From Euglena gracilis (Eukaryota; Euglenida; Euglenophyceae; Euglenales): a stretch of 64,000 nucleotides of DNA. The stretch lies in assembly GCA_039621445.1 (NCBI GenBank), contig CP154955.1, forward strand, positions 16,286,691 through 16,350,690, in the 5' to 3' direction. The position numbers were made by a program, and so were the translations under genes. Each line of letters begins with the position of its first letter. Positions within the stretch are counted from its first letter, which is position 1. Positions 24,632-59,100 of the stretch are shown here, piece after piece. The notes under the pieces are model-generated. The model was not told where the DNA came from. It made no database searches and saw only the letters and a program-made list of their open reading frames with translations.

Positions 24632-24706
24632 CTGCCACGCCGCCTGAACCGGCACTCGCTGCACCAAAGTCGCTTGCGGGTGCAAACAGAGGTCCCCAGG
24701 GCCGGC
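24632..24706 (-). CDS. Possible exon, unknown function
   Basis: Twenty-five codons between an AG acceptor and a GTGTGC donor encode GDLCLHPQATLVQRVPVQ and end AAWQ. Boundaries are in phase 0 on both sides. Codon bias is weaker than in firm exons. Confidence 0.35.
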
Positions 24707-25221
24707 CTCAGATTGGGCGGTGGGACCCGGAAGGTGCGCCGAAGGATGGAAACTGGACCCCATGACGGCTGTGAGTTCGTAAAACCAACTTTTGCCCAGC
24801 CAAAAACTTTGGGCCTTCGGGTCTACAAATTGGAAATTGGGAGCTTCAGCGTTGGGTATGATACAGAAAAGCTCTGACGTGTCGATTGACTGAAATTAAA
24901 AGCTTCGTGGTTAAAAAGTATTTCCCAGCCGACAGAAAGGGTGGCGATGAGTCAATGCAAAAAAAAACACTGGGGCTGCAGCAGATCAAGATGGCTGTGT
25001 GCAGATCCAGACCGACCCTGATCCGAGCCTTTGGGGTCCTCAAGGCTGTCATCCACTCGAAGTGTCAAGCCGCGGTGGTAGGGGTGGGGAAGCCCAACGC
25101 TCGCTTCATTGGGGGGAGGGGGGCATCAACTTCCTTTGCAATACACCCAAAAAAAAGCGCATGGGCCAGAATTCAAAAAAGAGTGCTTTTGTGTTTTTGT
25201 CCACCACAGTGGTAAGTGGGT

Positions 25222-25333
25222 TCCAGGAATTTTCAAGACCTGGGGGTCCACCCAGTAGGGACCCTCCCGGGAGGGGGTCGAGGGGACTCAATTTTGGGGG
25301 ATTTTGGGGGTCCAGACTTTAAAATTCCCTGGA
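25222..25333. repeat. Short foldback CAGGAATTTT...AAAATTCCCTG
   Basis: The imperfect inverted ends resemble a very small CAG/CTG element, but the flanking 8-mers do not match. Confidence 0.35.
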
Positions 25334-25928
25334 GGGCTCAACGTTCGCACAATATGGGTATCAGACGCCTCCCATGCTGTCAAACGGAGATCCCTAATCT
25401 CAAACAAACGGAGATCCCTAATCTCAACGGTGGCACAGAGGGATTCATCCGCGTACGAGGCTGAGAGTCAGAACATCATACCCCCAACCGTTCTTCCAAA
25501 AATACAAATCTGGTACTTTTGGGGGAGGTGCAAAAATCTTGTCACAATTGGGAAAAAAAAAATCCAGCCCGAAGCCGCGGAGGGGGGAAAACATCATCTT
25601 TTGGGGTTCTCGGGTGGAGGGGTCGGTCCGGACAACCCACAGAATTGCAGCATTGGCCAACGCCGACGCGCAGAGGGAAAAAAAATACAGCAAAAACTGA
25701 TCAGCGTTAATTACTATTATTTGTTACAGACAAATCCAGAACTGCGGCGGATTTTGGGCGAGTTGTCGGCAAGGCCGGTCGAGCAGCCAACCGGATAGGC
25801 GGATTGCACCCAAATGCTCCAGGCACTTTTGCCCTCGGCCCTGTTGGGTAAGAAGCACCACAGCAACCGCAGCACAGCAACCGCCTTGAGCGTTGGGCCG
25901 GCCGGCCCCCCTCCAGCGCTGCCCCCAC

Positions 25929-26057
25929 CCGGCGGGCGGACGGGGGCGGGCCGAGCCGGCCGAGGAAGCCGGCGGCAAAGTCCACGCCGGGGGGCTGGCC
26001 CTCCCCCCGCAGGGCCAGCGCCGCCCACGGCACGGCGGTCGGCGCGACGGGCGCCCC
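25929..26057 (-). CDS. Probable exon, proline/alanine-rich, unknown function
   Basis: A strong acceptor (CTTCTCCCCAG) opens 43 codons: GAPVAPTAVPWAALALRGEG, then PPGVDFAAGFLGRLG, to a GTGGGG donor. Nearly all third positions are G/C. It may be the C-terminal side of the MED1-like chain, but the joint to 26523-26694 was not proven. Confidence 0.6.
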
Positions 26058-26522
26058 CTGGGGAGAAGAGCGACGGCTGTAAGCCTCTAAACAGTCCTGG
26101 GCTGCAGGATGGCTCAAGTTGCGACCACAACCTGGCATCCTTTCGGTATCCGGCACGGTTTTGACCCGTCCAACGCTGACGCGGCGGAACGGCGGCGGCA
26201 CTCGGGAGAAAAGAGCGGCTCAGACCCCGAGCCTGGCTGGGACTGTCAGGCTCCACTCCCTTCTCGCCCCCCCCCCCTGCCCCTGTCCTGTCAACTGCAT
26301 AACAGGTATGATCAAAGAGCAGTGATGCTTGCCGAACCCACCGCATTGCCGCTGCTCTGGAGCTTTCCATTCAACTGCCAAATTAAAAGTGCTTGCGCAA
26401 AATGATGATAAACCGATGAGGAGGTCGAAGCGGGCAGACCCAGCGAATTTCTTGACACCCAAACACCCGAAACAATGCACCTGGCCCGACACCGCGCGGT
26501 GCAAGTCGACACAACGGTGTAC

Positions 26523-26694
26523 CTCCAACAGCCTCGCCAGGTGGCGGACGGTGGCGCTGGGGAAGAGACAGCCGCCGGGCACCCGAAGCGCCACGCCGAC
26601 GCGGGGGGCGGGGGGCGGGCCGGGGAGGGCCGGGAGGCAGCGGGACCAGAAGGCAGGGGGCGGGTCGGCGGTGAGGGCGAGGAGGGGGCCGGGG
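26523..26694 (-). CDS. Probable exon, possibly MED1-like
   Basis: After the acceptor GGCCTCCAG the frame reads PLLALTADPPPAFWSRCLP, then RVGVALRVPGGCLFPSATV and RHLARLLE to a GTACAC donor. The pattern of a hydrophobic strand, a proline turn and a helix resembles the later part of the Mediator MED1 domain as I remember it, but this is a weak call. The next large feature upstream is the 26.8-28.45 kb microsatellite. Confidence 0.55.
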
Positions 26695-26829
26695 CTGGAG
26701 GCCGGCCGGAGGTGGAGGCCGGGGGCCCAGCCCTTGCGAACCTGGGGTTGGGGGGGGAGGTCATGGGGCAGGGGGATGGTGCATTGTGGCGTCAGAGAGG
26801 TGCCCCCACCCAACCTAGCACTTCGCAAG

Positions 26830-28447
<1,618 letters not shown>

Positions 28448-28912
28448 TCGTTCATCGTCGAAGGAAATGCTTTCCTCAGAATTGGCACAACAGGGGAGCA
28501 CCCACCACCCACAGGGTATTGGGAGTCCCACTCGGTTCGAGCCAGAGGAAGCCCATTCCACCAGTCTCTGGCCAACTGCGACAACCGCTCTGGTCAGCAT
28601 TGGCAGTATAAAACCTCGTTGAGGCTGCGGTGTGTGTCCTTTGGCTTCAACCTGAGTCCGCCCATTGTTGACAGCATGTTCGCATCTCTGGAGTTGCAAA
28701 CAGAGGTCCGATGCCAGGGCATTGTTAATACGTGTTTTGGTTTTGGTCAGTTCATTTTCAAAATTGGGTGAGAAAAATGAAGAAAAAAATGCTGAAAAAT
28801 TCCTTCTGTCCCACATGGAAAGAGCTCAGGGGGACTTGAATTCTGTCAGCTGCACCCCGTTTTTATCCAGCAGTTTGCCCACCTACATCGCAGACCACAG
28901 CATTTCCCACAC

Positions 28913-28968
28913 CTCGAGGGAAGGATCATGCCGGAGCTCGCCCTCCATCAACGTGATGGACTTCTCCG
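28913..28968 (-). CDS. Possible short exon between microsatellites
   Basis: The acceptor ACTCTGCAG is followed by EKSITLMEGELRHDPSLE and a GTGTGG donor. Its phase does not agree with the flanking exon at 29305-29474, so it stays tentative. Confidence 0.35.
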
Positions 28969-29087
28969 CTGCAGAGTATTGTTTCTGTCAGAGAAAGGGC
29001 AGGCTTCACGATGGCCGAGGTGGGTGAACCAAAAGGAAAAAGAATACAAAATGAGAGAGGATTAGATTTATGGCAAGATAAAGAGGT

Positions 29088-29096
29088 TCGTGTGTG

Positions 29097-29131
<35 letters not shown>

Positions 29132-29163
29132 GCGTGTGCATGTGTGTGTGTGTGTGTGTGTGT
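29088..29163. repeat. (GT)n microsatellite
   Basis: Short GT tract broken by TTTG and GCGTGTGCATG. Confidence 0.95.
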
Positions 29164-29304
29164 TTTGTCTGAAAACAAAAAAAAGAGAGAGAGAAAGGAA
29201 ACGTTTAAACGTCAAGCATGCTGTCAGCTGCCTCGAAGCACTCCACAAAAAGACATGTATCTCTCCCGTGAGGGCCGAGCGGTGGGGGGTGGGGTGGCCC
29301 ACAC

Positions 29305-35936
<6,632 letters not shown>

Positions 35937-36036
35937 CTCCAGGGATGTGCCGCACTGGAGGCGGAGCAGCCCCCGTCGACATCACACTAACATTCGAACC
36001 CATGCGCATGTGTGCATGTGCCAAACCTCCACATAC

Positions 36037-37900
36037 ACACACCCAGCACCACAAAATCTTAGGCGGTCAAACTTGCACTTGAGGAATTTTTCTTTGTCAC
36101 TGCACGCATTTGCACAAATCGACTATTATTTGAAAATAACAACACCAAATCCCGAATGATGTGATCAGGTGTGATGTGGTGCCCCAGGACGCGGAAGTGG
36201 AAGCAGGGATTTTGAAAGTTAGGGTGCCTCAGAGCAGGTGTCACCACAGCATGCGGGGTGCACAACAACCAGCACCTTTGTTTGGGAACCTTCCAACTGA
36301 TGGCTCATCAACATGGGAAGTTGTTGGAACGGTTTGGGGAGGGAAAACTAAGCCTGAAATGATGCCTGAAACTTGATTTGTGAAGAATTGGTGGTCGGTG
36401 GGTGCATTTGTGCAAACGGTTGGTGTGCGTACTTGCGCACACCAACCTTTTGCACAAACGCGTAAAAGGCGTGTCTGCAAGCTGGAATTGGCGTGTTTGT
36501 GAAGTTCGGAACACCAACCACTTGCGCAACTTCACACACGCAACATTTAGAGGGTGCGGCTCTACTGCAATTTGAAAATCCTTAAATGCGAGATATTTTG
36601 TCCAATAAAATGTGATACAGTAAAAGAATCAGCCTTCCTGCCTCGGTCTGGGGCATCGTACATTGAGCCATGAAAAACGATTTTGACCACAAAAACATCA
36701 AAAATAAACTGGCCGCTCCAGGTGTTATCCGAAAAATTCAGTTTTAAAGGTGCCCACCACCCCCAGTATTTTAGTCCAAAAATGAGGCATAGAACATTGG
36801 CTACAAATGGGCGTGTCAGCTGACTTGAAAATTTTGGCGCTCGGGGCCATGTAATGCAAGCCCTGACACAGTTTACTTGACCTACTCAGACATAACCCAA
36901 AATACCTCCACTTTCAGCGCAGCACCTCCACACGCTGATCTCCTCCTGATTCCACTATTCTCTCATCTCAGAAGTTCCTGCTGTTGAGGCCCCAAAAGGA
37001 AAATAAACTTTGAATTTTAAGGCTGGTGTGCACAATTGTGCAAATCAACCATAAGAACAGTCTGCGTATGCAATTGTGCACGACAACCCAAAAATATCAG
37101 CAATGTTCGAAAAAAGGGGGTCCAGCACCACAGGAATACAAGTGAGGGAACACCACAGCTTCATCAAACCAATTTTCCAGCCCCAAACATCTTGACCTAG
37201 GAGGGTCTGTGATGGTTTTGAAGTGGTCGGTGTGCGCAAATGCGCACATCGTCCATGTGCACACTTGCGCACACCAACACTGTTTTTGTTGCCTTGTGGG
37301 TGTCGCAGAGTATTGGGCATCAATGGGCAGTTCTTTATCCCCCTCATCAGCTTGGCAGAATCCTCGAACAGTCCATTGTGTTTGCTATGCGCGAAATTCC
37401 ACACCATTTGTAACCAACTCAAAAAACCTCCGCAACGTGCCGCAGGGCTTCAGAACGCAAGCAAAGGGGTGGACCTGCCACCCCACCTCCAGAACACCAT
37501 CCGGCGCTGGCAGGTGTCACGCTGGAAAGGGGGGAGTGTAAATGCTGGGGTTTTCGTGCTTTGGGGGGGGGGGGGTAAACTCCTCAATTCGGGGCGGGCA
37601 GTCCCAGGGGGGTTTCCCAACTCAGTGACACGTCGAAAATCCAAAATGCTCACTATTTCCCAGGAGTCACCACTGGGAAATTGTGAAATCAACACACGGA
37701 GGGGCGGCGTGTCACAAGCAGTTCAAAAACCTGGGCTCCAATCTTCAAATTCAGTCAAAATTTTCGATATGCAGGCAAATATGCACACCGACCAAAAAGA
37801 AGGTTAAATGCGAGTTTGGCTGTCTCAGAACATAAGACGAAAGGAACCCACAAAAATACACACGGGCACACATGCAGGAGTGAATGTGTGCGCGTGTGCC
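36037..37900. other. Intergenic or intronic stretch with further GCGCAAATGCGC hairpins
   Basis: A 12-bp stem GGTTGGTGTGCG/CGCACACCAACC lies at about 36,418-36,447, and related words occur at 36,500 and 37,225-37,280. Lower GC content than exon regions. Open frames such as 37045-37422 minus lack codon bias. No exon recognised. Confidence 0.55.
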
Positions 37901-37959
37901 GTTTTGGGCTGTGCTCGCTGCAGGAGGGTCGGGGGGGCCTGGGCGGGTTGCAGGAGGAC

Positions 37960-38014
37960 CTCCTGGAGGAGCCACTCCACGGGGGCGAGCGCCATCCGCC
38001 ACGGGACATACAGC
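37960..38014 (-). CDS. Possible exon or 3' terminal exon
   Basis: The acceptor GCCCCGCCGCAG is followed by LYVPWRMALAPVEWLLQE. If not spliced at the GTCCTC donor the frame stays open to a TGA at 37825-37827. The 'LYVPWRM' string would suit the end of a DUF4461-type protein, but it does not join in phase to exon 39140-39214. Confidence 0.4.
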
Positions 38015-38164
38015 CTGCGGCGGGGCCGATGGGTGACAGGGATGGGCTCACGAGTCCTCGGCCCGGGCTGGAGGCAGAGGGGAGCCCCTGGGGTCATCCA
38101 GAACCCCAACCTCAGTCATGCCCGATCACCCCAGTCAAGGACACTCCCCAGCATACATCTCTTC

Positions 38165-38580
38165 AAGGACCCCTGGGGGGGTTGGGGGGCGGGGGTTGCT
38201 GGGCTGGGGCTAGTAATTTGGGCTGGCTAGAAATTTGGGCTGGCTAGCCCACCCCCCCGGGGGGGGGGGGGGGGGGGCTGGATCCCGGCTGGACCTGAGC
38301 TGGGCTGGGCTCGGCCGAAAGCAGACAAATAAGTTTTCAAAAAAATGAGCATCTGACAACCCCCCCCCCCAAAAAACGCCCAAAACACCCCCAAACCACC
38401 ATTTCTGACCATTTTTGAACACTTTTCAAAAAAATTTGGTGCTTTGCGCCGAAAATTTTTGTGCTGGACCCTCCAAAAGGGGGCTGGCTGCAACAGCCTC
38501 CGGGGGGGGGGGGGGGGGGCAAACCCTCTGGGGGGTTCTCAAAGCCAGCCACGGCCAGTCACGCCCAGTCATCTCATAGG
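38165..38580. repeat. G/C-run repeat with GGGCTGGCTAG words
   Basis: It has runs of up to about 17 G and an AAATTTGGTGCTTTGCGCCGAAAATTT hairpin at 38,428-38,460. MITE-like composition; ends not resolved. Confidence 0.5.
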
Positions 38581-39139
38581 TGCCTGGTGCAAGGGGCTCC
38601 CCAAGCGGTTGCACTGAAGCTCACGAACCACACCGCGCCTTGAACTGTGGCCATTGTTGGTATATGCTGCAGGCCAGGGCTCTGAAGCAACGCTGGGCAT
38701 TCCTTCTCCGGGCCAAAATGGTGTTTGTTTGGAGAGTTCAACAACTGGCTGGCCATAATAAACTCTTCGAACCTTGTCAGCAGGAGAACTCCTTTCAGGA
38801 CCCTGAAGTTGTTTGTAGAGAAAAATCAGTCTGACCTCCCTTCCACCAAAGTCAGCGCAATCAGATCGATGCTACTCCCAAGATCAAGGATCAGAAACTG
38901 AGAGGCCTGGGCCACGTCACTTATGTGGCTTGATGGCAATCCAATTGAAAAGACGGCAGAGAAGAACAAGATTGTTTGCTGTTTGGAACACGTGAGCCTG
39001 GTCTCCCAAACCTCACGGACTTCCTCAACCGTGTCTTCTGGAAAACCAACCCTGCAATGGATGCGCATCGCCGGGGGCTAAGTCGGCGGTCCACAATCCA
39101 CAATTGACAGGGTGGAGGTCAAAAGGTGGGCAAAGGTAC

Positions 39140-52961
<13,822 letters not shown>

Positions 52962-53975
52962 CTGCAAAGGGGGGCGGCGGCGGCGGAGGCAACAGTTAGG
53001 GCACGATGAGGGCGGGGAACCAACCCGACGGGTGGATCCCCCCACCCGGGAGGTGGGGGGGACGCCCTCACCCACGACGGCATTCTGGGTGAACACTTTG
53101 GCCCACAAATCAGCACCCTGGAAAATTGGGATGCGGGGGTCAATCCCCATCCACCACGATGCATACCCACCACCCTTCGGGTTCCGGGTATTCCCGGGGA
53201 ACGTTGCCGTGGGTGGAAGGTCCTGAACAGAAGGTGCTCCGACCCAAAGTCCGCCAGTGTTGGAGGGGGTGATGCACTGGACCCACCACGGCATTCGCAA
53301 GCGAAACTTTGAGTTGAAAACTGGCACATTCGAAGGGGGAAAGCAGGTCCCCCACCACCACGTAGGGATGGTTCCCCCCCCCCCCGACAGGATGAGGTTG
53401 GGGTCCCCCCCTCCCCCAAGCAGGGGTTTCCAGTGTTGGACAGGGGCCATCAATGCAAGGCTGGGGTGAACCCCAAAATATAAGCAAACCTGAAGAGTGA
53501 AGAATGAGAATAACACAGGAATGTGCAAATGAAGCAAACCAAAGCAAAATGTTCTTGTTTGCACTACGAAAAGGGAGGTTTGGACAGTTTGCTTTGAGGA
53601 GGAATCCAGGAGTAAAGCATTTCTCCTCCCGTAATGTGGCGTGGTCTGCAACAGAACAACAAAACATGGTTCAAATGTAAGCAACCAGGCGAAATGCACA
53701 TGAAAACCCCTTGGCAGATTGTCAGAGCAAAAATTAAGCAAGGCGGTGTTCAATTTTGAGGGGTATGGAGAGCCCTATGGGAAGCAGCATGGACACAGGC
53801 AGGAGTGGGGACGTTGGGATGGACGATGACTCAAACGGGTGTTGACTGGGAGAAGATTGCGAAGTCCCTGGGTGCGGCAAGCGACCCGTGGTGGCAGTGG
53901 CGCTCACATTGTACATATGAGGCGGCGGTGCAGCAGTACGAACGGCCAATGTCACAGCGAATAGGTGGGTAAAGG

Positions 53976-56089
53976 TCAGGCGCTCGCGGTGAGGCGGCGG
54001 AAAATGGTGCGGAACTCCTCGGGCTCCAGTGCCCCACAAGCACTCTCCCTGCAGGCAAGCCGAGGCAACAATGGGGTGGGTGGAGGCGGCGCACGAGGGT
54101 CGTGGCATCGCCATTCCCGACCAAAAATGGAGGTGCAGGGATGATTGCATTGTCTCCCTCACAACGATGTTCCAACAAACTCAAAGGGATATTTTGGATT
54201 GCTTCCGCATCTTCTATCCAGATGTTTGTGTTCATATTATAAAAATAAACTGTGGTAAACCAGATCAGTGGGCATAAAACACTCGTTCCCCGTAGAAACT
54301 CTTGCCTGGGGGGCATCAGAAGTAATTTATGTTGAGAAGGTGTATCAAGTTGACTTATTAGAATCCCTTTCAATAATATGTTATAAATAAATGTCATAAA
54401 CGTATGATACGAAATATGTGTGTCACAAGAGTCACAGGGAAACGCGACGGGCAATGTAAATGCAGAGGACGAATAGAAGTTCTTTTTGTTGGCAGGCTTC
54501 AAAACACATCTTCTAACGTCCTGCAATCGCCCTGCCCATTCTCTTTGCTAGAATTTCCAATGAAAACCCTTTTTTTGCACCGGAACAATGCAAAAAAATA
54601 CAGTGCGTGGTGTTTATGGCGTATCTTTTCAAGTGTTTCGTTGATGGACTTCTTCATCTTGACCATCTGAAGGTGGTTGATGTTGCAATGATGTGGTTAA
54701 AGTTATGAACAAGCAGCCTCTTACAGGGACAGATACAATTGGAACATTCTTGGCGGCCGGATTCGCACATAAGGGTTTTTTCTTTGAAATGGGCGCATTT
54801 GCGCAAATTTACATTTTTTGCTGGATTACAATTTTGCAAATTTACAATTTTTACAATTTTCTGGGACCCTGGACGCTGACACGCGGAGAACAATTTATGA
54901 ACCGTTGCAACCCTGTGTTGAAGGGATGTAACTCTCCGTAATTTGGTACGCATGTTACTTACCGAGTGACGCGAAGAGGGCGGAGGGTGAGATTGGTGCT
55001 CTTGTATGTCAAACAGGTGGGAAACGCACACCCGCTGTCACGACTGTTGGTACTGGTGCTGACGTGCTGACTGAACTGGCTTGGGTACTGCAGCCGCCCG
55101 TAAGGACACACGGAGCCTATTACATCACATACTACAGACTATGTCAGCCAGCCATCACACAACTGATGTGTGTTTGTGCGCGCAAATTACAAAGTCTTTT
55201 TTGGTAAAATGCGCAAACCAACACGAAAAAGCTTAAGTGCGAATCCGGCTGCCAAGGCATTGTTTCCATCAAACAGGTACTGGGCGGTTTGAAGGCGCTT
55301 GACGAGCACTTGCAAATTGGCAGGGGCCTGCCCTGCAGCAACGCTTGTTGAGGTCATCCGGCACACCCCTCGAACTGGAAGTGCGGCACGCCGTCCACCC
55401 CCCGCTCCCGGAGGCGGTCCTCCATCCGATCAAACAGCTCCATGCCCTGGTCGCTCCGGAGGTAGCCCTCCAGCTGGGGTATGGGGGTTGCTACAGTACA
55501 TACACGCACGCGCACAAACACAGGCACAGGGCAAAGTGACTCCTGGCCTGATCCCCCCAGAGGTGGGGGGAGGTAGGTGTCAACCTCCTTGGGAAAGCTC
55601 CAAAAAAGACCCCAAACAAGCTCTGCAACCCACTTGAATTTCCTCCCCCCAAATATGCTTCCCAACCACGTCACATGTCAGTGCGAAGCGCTTTGGGTTG
55701 GCTTTGGTTAATTTCCCCAACTTCTTCCTTAAGGAAGGCCCAACTCCAGGCCTAACTTGGTCCTAAATTAGGCAAACTCAGGCCTGAAAACCTTAACCCT
55801 AACCCTGCTCCTTCAATGACCCTATGGATCTCTTTGGGGGGGGCACAAATGCCAGCTTGCCATGTATACATATATGCATATATAGCAGCAAGGTTCTACT
55901 CGCCCCCGGGGGGGGGAGGTAGAATCTCCGGGGGGGGGGGGAGCATCTCCAGCTTGCCATGTAGTATAACAACATATAAATGTATACACATATATACATA
56001 TATATGGCAGCCATATTCGAAACAGCCCCCCCCGGGGGGGGGGGGTTCAAATATGGCAGCCATATAATATTATGGTATTACATATACAT

Positions 56090-56151
<62 letters not shown>

Positions 56152-59100
56152 TATAATGCCATATATATATATATATATTACAGTATGGGGTGACCTGGGT
56201 CTGACCTCCGGGGAGACTCCCTAACCCTAACCTAACCCCAACCCTAACCCAGGGCAGAACGGGAAGGACTGGTGGGGGGGTCTATCCCCCACCCGGGAGG
56301 TGGGGGGGGGGTCGACCCCCCCACCCACCACAGCATTTTCACCAATTTCGGCCAACGGGGATGTTGGCCGGGGGAAATTTTGAAGAAAAAAAATTGAAAA
56401 ACGAAACCCAAATGCATGATTTTTTGATGGAAAACCACATTTTTTCACAAAAAAATCTCAAAAAATTCAGGTTAAAAATTGGTAGTTTTGGGAGGGGGTA
56501 AAAAAAAACGAAGCTCAAAAAAAAATGGACAAAATTTTGGCACAGTCTAATTTTACTGAGATTGTTTCTTGGATTTTTTTGATTTTCAATGGCTTTTTTG
56601 CATCAAAAACCGCTCAAAATCAACATTTCGAGAAAATGTTGATATTTTGGAAGTGAAAAAAATGGGGTTTTGGGGGGGGTTTGGGGAGACCTCGTGTATG
56701 GGTCCCAAAATGGGTCAAAAAAACACCCGGCGCCTTCGGCGCCGGGAAAAATTTTTGGGGTCCAAAAATTGGTGCCACCAGAACAACGGGAAGAGGTGGT
56801 GGGGGGGGTGGTCGACCCCCCCACCCACCATGCAGGGGGTGGGGGGGGGTCGACCCCCCCACCCACCACCCTGGCCGCGAGGCCGTTTCCCGTTCTGCCC
56901 TGCCCTAACCCCAACCCTACCCCAACCCCAAATCCGGGGGTGGCACAGGTTACCTCTGCCATATGTAAAATATGTAATATAATATACGTATAGATACAGA
57001 TATAGATATATACATGTATGCACAGATAACATATGCACACATGCATGCATACATATGCACAGATGCATGCATACATTTGTAGGTACGTACATACAAATGT
57101 CAAGGGATGCGCTTGGCCTGCCTCGAAAAAAAATGTGCAAAAATGTGGTAAAAAAAATGTGCACAAAAATGTACAAAATCTGAGAGAAAAAGTGCAAAAC
57201 TCACAAAGATGCAAAGATTGCCCACAAACACAAAAATGGCACAAAAAAATAAATAAAAATTATGCGAAATTATGAGTAAATGCAAGTTTCAAAAAAAAAT
57301 CGAATTCGAATTCTTTTTTGAAAAAAAAATGAAAAAAATGCAAAAAAATGGTCAAAAATATGCAAAAAAGGTGAAATTGCAAAAAAAATTGTGCCAAAAG
57401 CAAAACAAAATATGCAGGAAAAAAATTGGGGAAAAAAATGCAAAAAAAGTGGGGAAAATGCAGGAAAATGCAAAAAAAGTGAAACACATCGCCCCCTTGT
57501 TTACGCACATCCACCCACCCACCCACCCACCCACCCACCCCTCCCACTCGTTATCCACTTGCCCGCATACCCACCCACCAATCCACCACCCATCCGCCCA
57601 CATGTATTCATACACACATGCATATATTTGGGACATCGTCATCCCTTGCCTTTGCATCCGGGCAAAATTGTGTTAATAAAAAAATGTCAATTATAATACA
57701 ATTATTTTTATTATTTTTATCATTATTATTTGATTTTTCAATTATGATCAATATTATTATTGATATTCAATCAATACCTATTGGCTTAGTTATTAAATAA
57801 TACATTTATTCTTAAAAAAAAAGTAGGTTATTGATGATGAGTGACCCACCAGACATTACGCCTCTTGAACGCAGAAAATTCAGAAAAGAGAGAACAGAAA
57901 GGGCAGTCCATGTTCAGGGGAAGGGAAGCCAAAGCGAAAGGGGAAGGCCCGGCGCACCTCCGGGTCCTCCACCCCGGCCTCCGCTGCTGCACGCACCAGC
58001 ACTAGCGGGTCACCGATGTTGCGGCCCTCCTTGTGGTTGTAGCGGAACACCGCCTCCTGCACCTGTTGGGGGGGGGGGGGACATGGGGGCCTAAATATAC
58101 GCAACCCCCCAAAAAGTAGACCCTCAAATAAGACCCCCTTGGGATTTTTGTGGAAATCCAACCCCCCCCCCTAAAGCAGTGAATATGCCCTCAAAATCTA
58201 TGGGTGATTTTTAGATATTTTCGATATTTGCTCATTCTGTAAACGTTAAAATCAGTATAATTGAGACAATTTTTGCTCATTTGCCAAAAAATCGCCGTTT
58301 TGGACTATTTTTGGACTCTCCCGTGGGAGAGATTTTTTCAGTCAAATATTTTAGCAAAAATCCAAAAAGTTGGCCACCCCAAAAATGAAACCTCCTTGGG
58401 ATTTTCAGCAACGGACCCAAAAATTAAACCCACGGTCTTATTTTGGGGGTTATGGTAGAATCGAATGTTTCTTGGGAGTTCTCCAGCACATTCCAACCCT
58501 TCCCAATGATTTAAGCCCCGGGGGATCAACACATGTATTGGGGGAGGTTGCAGTGCATCACAATTCTTCCATTTTCGTGGCCAGCCCTTTCCCTTTGCTC
58601 TCCGCGTGTTTTACTCCCCTGCGCAACGTTTCAAACAACAAATGGTTGGGTACCCGAACCCGGGAGGGGGGGAAGCCTCCAGTCTTCGCCAACCCCAGAA
58701 TCCACTGCTGGGGACGTCGCCAAGGGATCCCTGTGAGGTCCCCGGAAGGTTGCCGAGGCGGAAGCCAGCCAACGCGCGGCCGGTCTGGCACATGAAAGCA
58801 CCCTTCACCCAACTGACCCCGGGTTGAAAAGGCCTAGGCAGGTCTGCACGGGAACGCCGGTGTGGGGGAGACGACCCTGCTGAAGCGAAGAACTCCTTGC
58901 AGGAGTCCCCCCCACCTCCTGGGTGGGCCGGGGCTGCAAACCCAGGAAAGTGTGGTGGGCGGGAGAGGGGAGACACGCACACAGCCCTCCACCCACCACG
59001 ATGGAGGTGGGGGAAATGTTGGTCAACCACTCGAACCAGAACCCGTGTGGGCAATTGGAAAAAAAAACCCTCCATCTGCTGGTGGGGATGGGAGCAGGGC

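Noticed and set aside
25717-26370. 217-residue minus-strand frame as a single protein
   Set aside because: Only the part bounded by CTTCTCCCCAG and GTGGGG (25929-26057), read in another frame, has exon features.
37045-37422. 125-residue minus-strand frame (NFAHSKHNGLFEDSAKLM)
   Set aside because: Codon use is not exon-like, no splice context, and the area belongs to the hairpin repeat family.
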